Source of the DNA: Bacillota bacterium
Lineage (GTDB): Bacteria; Bacillota; Limnochordia; JAAZLZ01
Length of the DNA: 32,157 bases
Assembly (NCBI GenBank): GCA_012521755.1
Contig: JAAYLV010000071.1
Coordinates: 1 to 32,157 of the forward strand
Direction: 5' to 3'
The position numbers and the translations under genes are program-made. The notes beneath the pieces are model-generated. The model worked only from the letters and a program-made list of their open reading frames with translations. It did not search any database and was not told where the DNA came from. Every line of letters starts with the position of its first letter. The stretch's first letter is position 1. Shown piece after piece: positions 31,566 through 32,157 of this stretch.

Positions 31566-32027
31566 CTAAAACTCAGGGGACAAAGCGGCCTTGGCAACTT
31601 TGTCCCGGGGTATGCGCACTAATCGATCGTCAACTGTCAGCTCAATAACGCCGTCCCTGTATCCTACCAACTGTCCACGCCATTTCTTCCGTCCGTCGAT
31701 CGGAGCATAGGTCTTAACTTCAATCAGTTCTCCGTTGAAACGTTGAAAATCGCCGTCTTTCTTCAACGGCCTGTTTAGTCCAGGAGAGGATACCTCCAGC
31801 AGATAACTGCCGGGAATCGGGTCTTCTTCGTCGAGTTTCGCGCTCAGGACCTGGTTAAACAAGGTGCAATCCTCCAGGGTGACGCCTCCTGGTTTGTCTA
31901 TGTACACCCTTAGGTACCGCTGGGGACCTTCTTTGACGTACTCCACATCGACAAGCTCCAGCTGCATCTGGACAGCCAAGGAATCGGCTAGTTCCGTCGT
32001 GATGGCTTCAACCGAACGGCCCTGCAA
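31566..32027 (-). CDS. rimP: Ribosome maturation factor RimP
   Basis: This protein of about 153 residues assists 30S assembly. The N-terminal domain has ELVDVEYVKEGPQRYLRVYI and the family-typical GGVTLEDCTLFNQVLSAKLD, followed by YLLEVSSPGLNRPLKKDGDF. The C-terminal Sm-like domain covers about residues 90-150. The track start (TTG 32096) would place the first codons within the promoter-proximal leader and its hairpin, with no ribosome binding site. TTG 32027 follows an AAAGGGGGGAGGAGG run and gives the usual family length. It is first in the nusA operon. Confidence 0.93.
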   Translation of the reverse strand: MQGRSVEAITTELADSLAVQMQLELVDVEYVKEGPQRYLRVYIDKPGGVTLEDCTLFNQVLSAKLDEEDPIPGSYLLEVSSPGLNRPLKKDGDFQRFNGELIEVKTYAPIDGRKKWRGQLVGYRDGVIELTVDDRLVRIPRDKVAKAALSPEF

Positions 32028-32051
32028 CCTCCTCCCCCCTTTCCAACAGTA

Positions 32052-32077
32052 CAAAAGAGTGGGCGGCACCCACTCTT
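32052..32077 (-). terminator. Intrinsic terminator / attenuator in the rimP leader
   Basis: On the minus strand AAGAGTGGG-TGCCG-CCCACTCTT forms a 9-bp perfect stem ending in a run of four T residues (TTTTG). It lies about 27 nt downstream of the predicted transcription start and about 25 nt before the rimP start codon, so the operon transcript must pass it. Confidence 0.75.
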
Positions 32078-32110
32078 CGGTCGACAACTCATCCAAGCTT
32101 CTTTACGTGC

Positions 32111-32139
32111 ATTATATCATGGGAAAGTTGATTTGGCAA
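32111..32139 (-). promoter_or_regulatory. Sigma-A promoter of the rimP-nusA operon
   Basis: TTGCCA and TATAAT are separated by 17 nt on the minus strand, a near-consensus housekeeping promoter. Initiation near 32104 would give a leader of about 77 nt before rimP. Confidence 0.85.
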
Positions 32140-32157
32140 GGGAAATGCGCATTTTGG

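Noticed and set aside
1-32157. CRISPR arrays, insertion sequences, rRNA and tRNA genes
   Set aside because: No regularly spaced repeats, transposase motifs or RNA gene signatures were seen on either strand.

Overview
This window reads as chromosomal DNA of an endospore-forming member of the Bacillota (Firmicutes) that probably also has an outer membrane. Endospore formation is supported by spoIIAA-spoIIAB-sigF, dacF, spoIIM, an alpha/beta-type small acid-soluble spore protein and a CotJC-like manganese catalase. An outer membrane is suggested by a complete exbB-exbD-tonB set. These genes are followed, in the same apparent operon, by an exported beta-sandwich/cohesin-like protein and by an SLH/coiled-coil protein with a hydrophobic C-terminus, built like the Thermotoga Omp-alpha tether. 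Limnochordia or Hydrogenispora-type diderm Firmicutes are the best guess, but the lineage cannot be settled from this window. The DNA is moderately GC-rich and many genes start with TTG or GTG.

Layout. 1-1900: CotJC-like catalase (-), then divergent DUF421 and DUF4363 genes (+). 1858-4060: a methyl-accepting chemotaxis protein (-) whose leader holds a c-di-GMP-I (GEMM-I) aptamer and an intrinsic terminator. 4150-4840: a LysM protein and a small hypothetical ORF (+), then a shared terminator hairpin. 4841-10479: the five-gene envelope operon exbB-exbD-tonB-cohesin-like-SLH/coiled coil (-). 10682-10900: a SASP gene (+), overlapping tail to tail with a GNAT acetyltransferase (-). 11510-21087 (-): PHP phosphoesterase, sigF, spoIIAB, spoIIAA (with a sigma-H-like promoter), dacF, pyrimidine-nucleoside phosphorylase, xerD, spoIIM, a histidine phosphatase, an endonuclease Q-family protein and a DUF3866 protein. 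21088-21409 is non-coding with several inverted repeats. 21410-32027 (-): the conserved translation/RNA cluster rimP-nusA-ylxR-ylxQ-infB-ylxP-rbfA-nrnA-truB-ribF, then rpsO and pnp. There are good sigma-A promoters upstream of rimP and rpsO, and a hairpin plus U-tract inside the rimP leader.

How the parts work together. The right third is the housekeeping NusA/IF2 operon plus 30S biogenesis and RNA decay. The middle is the forespore sigma-F switch with other sporulation and DNA-maintenance genes. The left third is the accessory and envelope part, and is the most unusual. It combines c-di-GMP control of a chemoreceptor with a proton-motive-force transducer (ExbBD-TonB) encoded with large exported structural proteins. 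No TonB-dependent receptor gene lies in the window. All family calls come from reading motifs in the translations; no database search was run.
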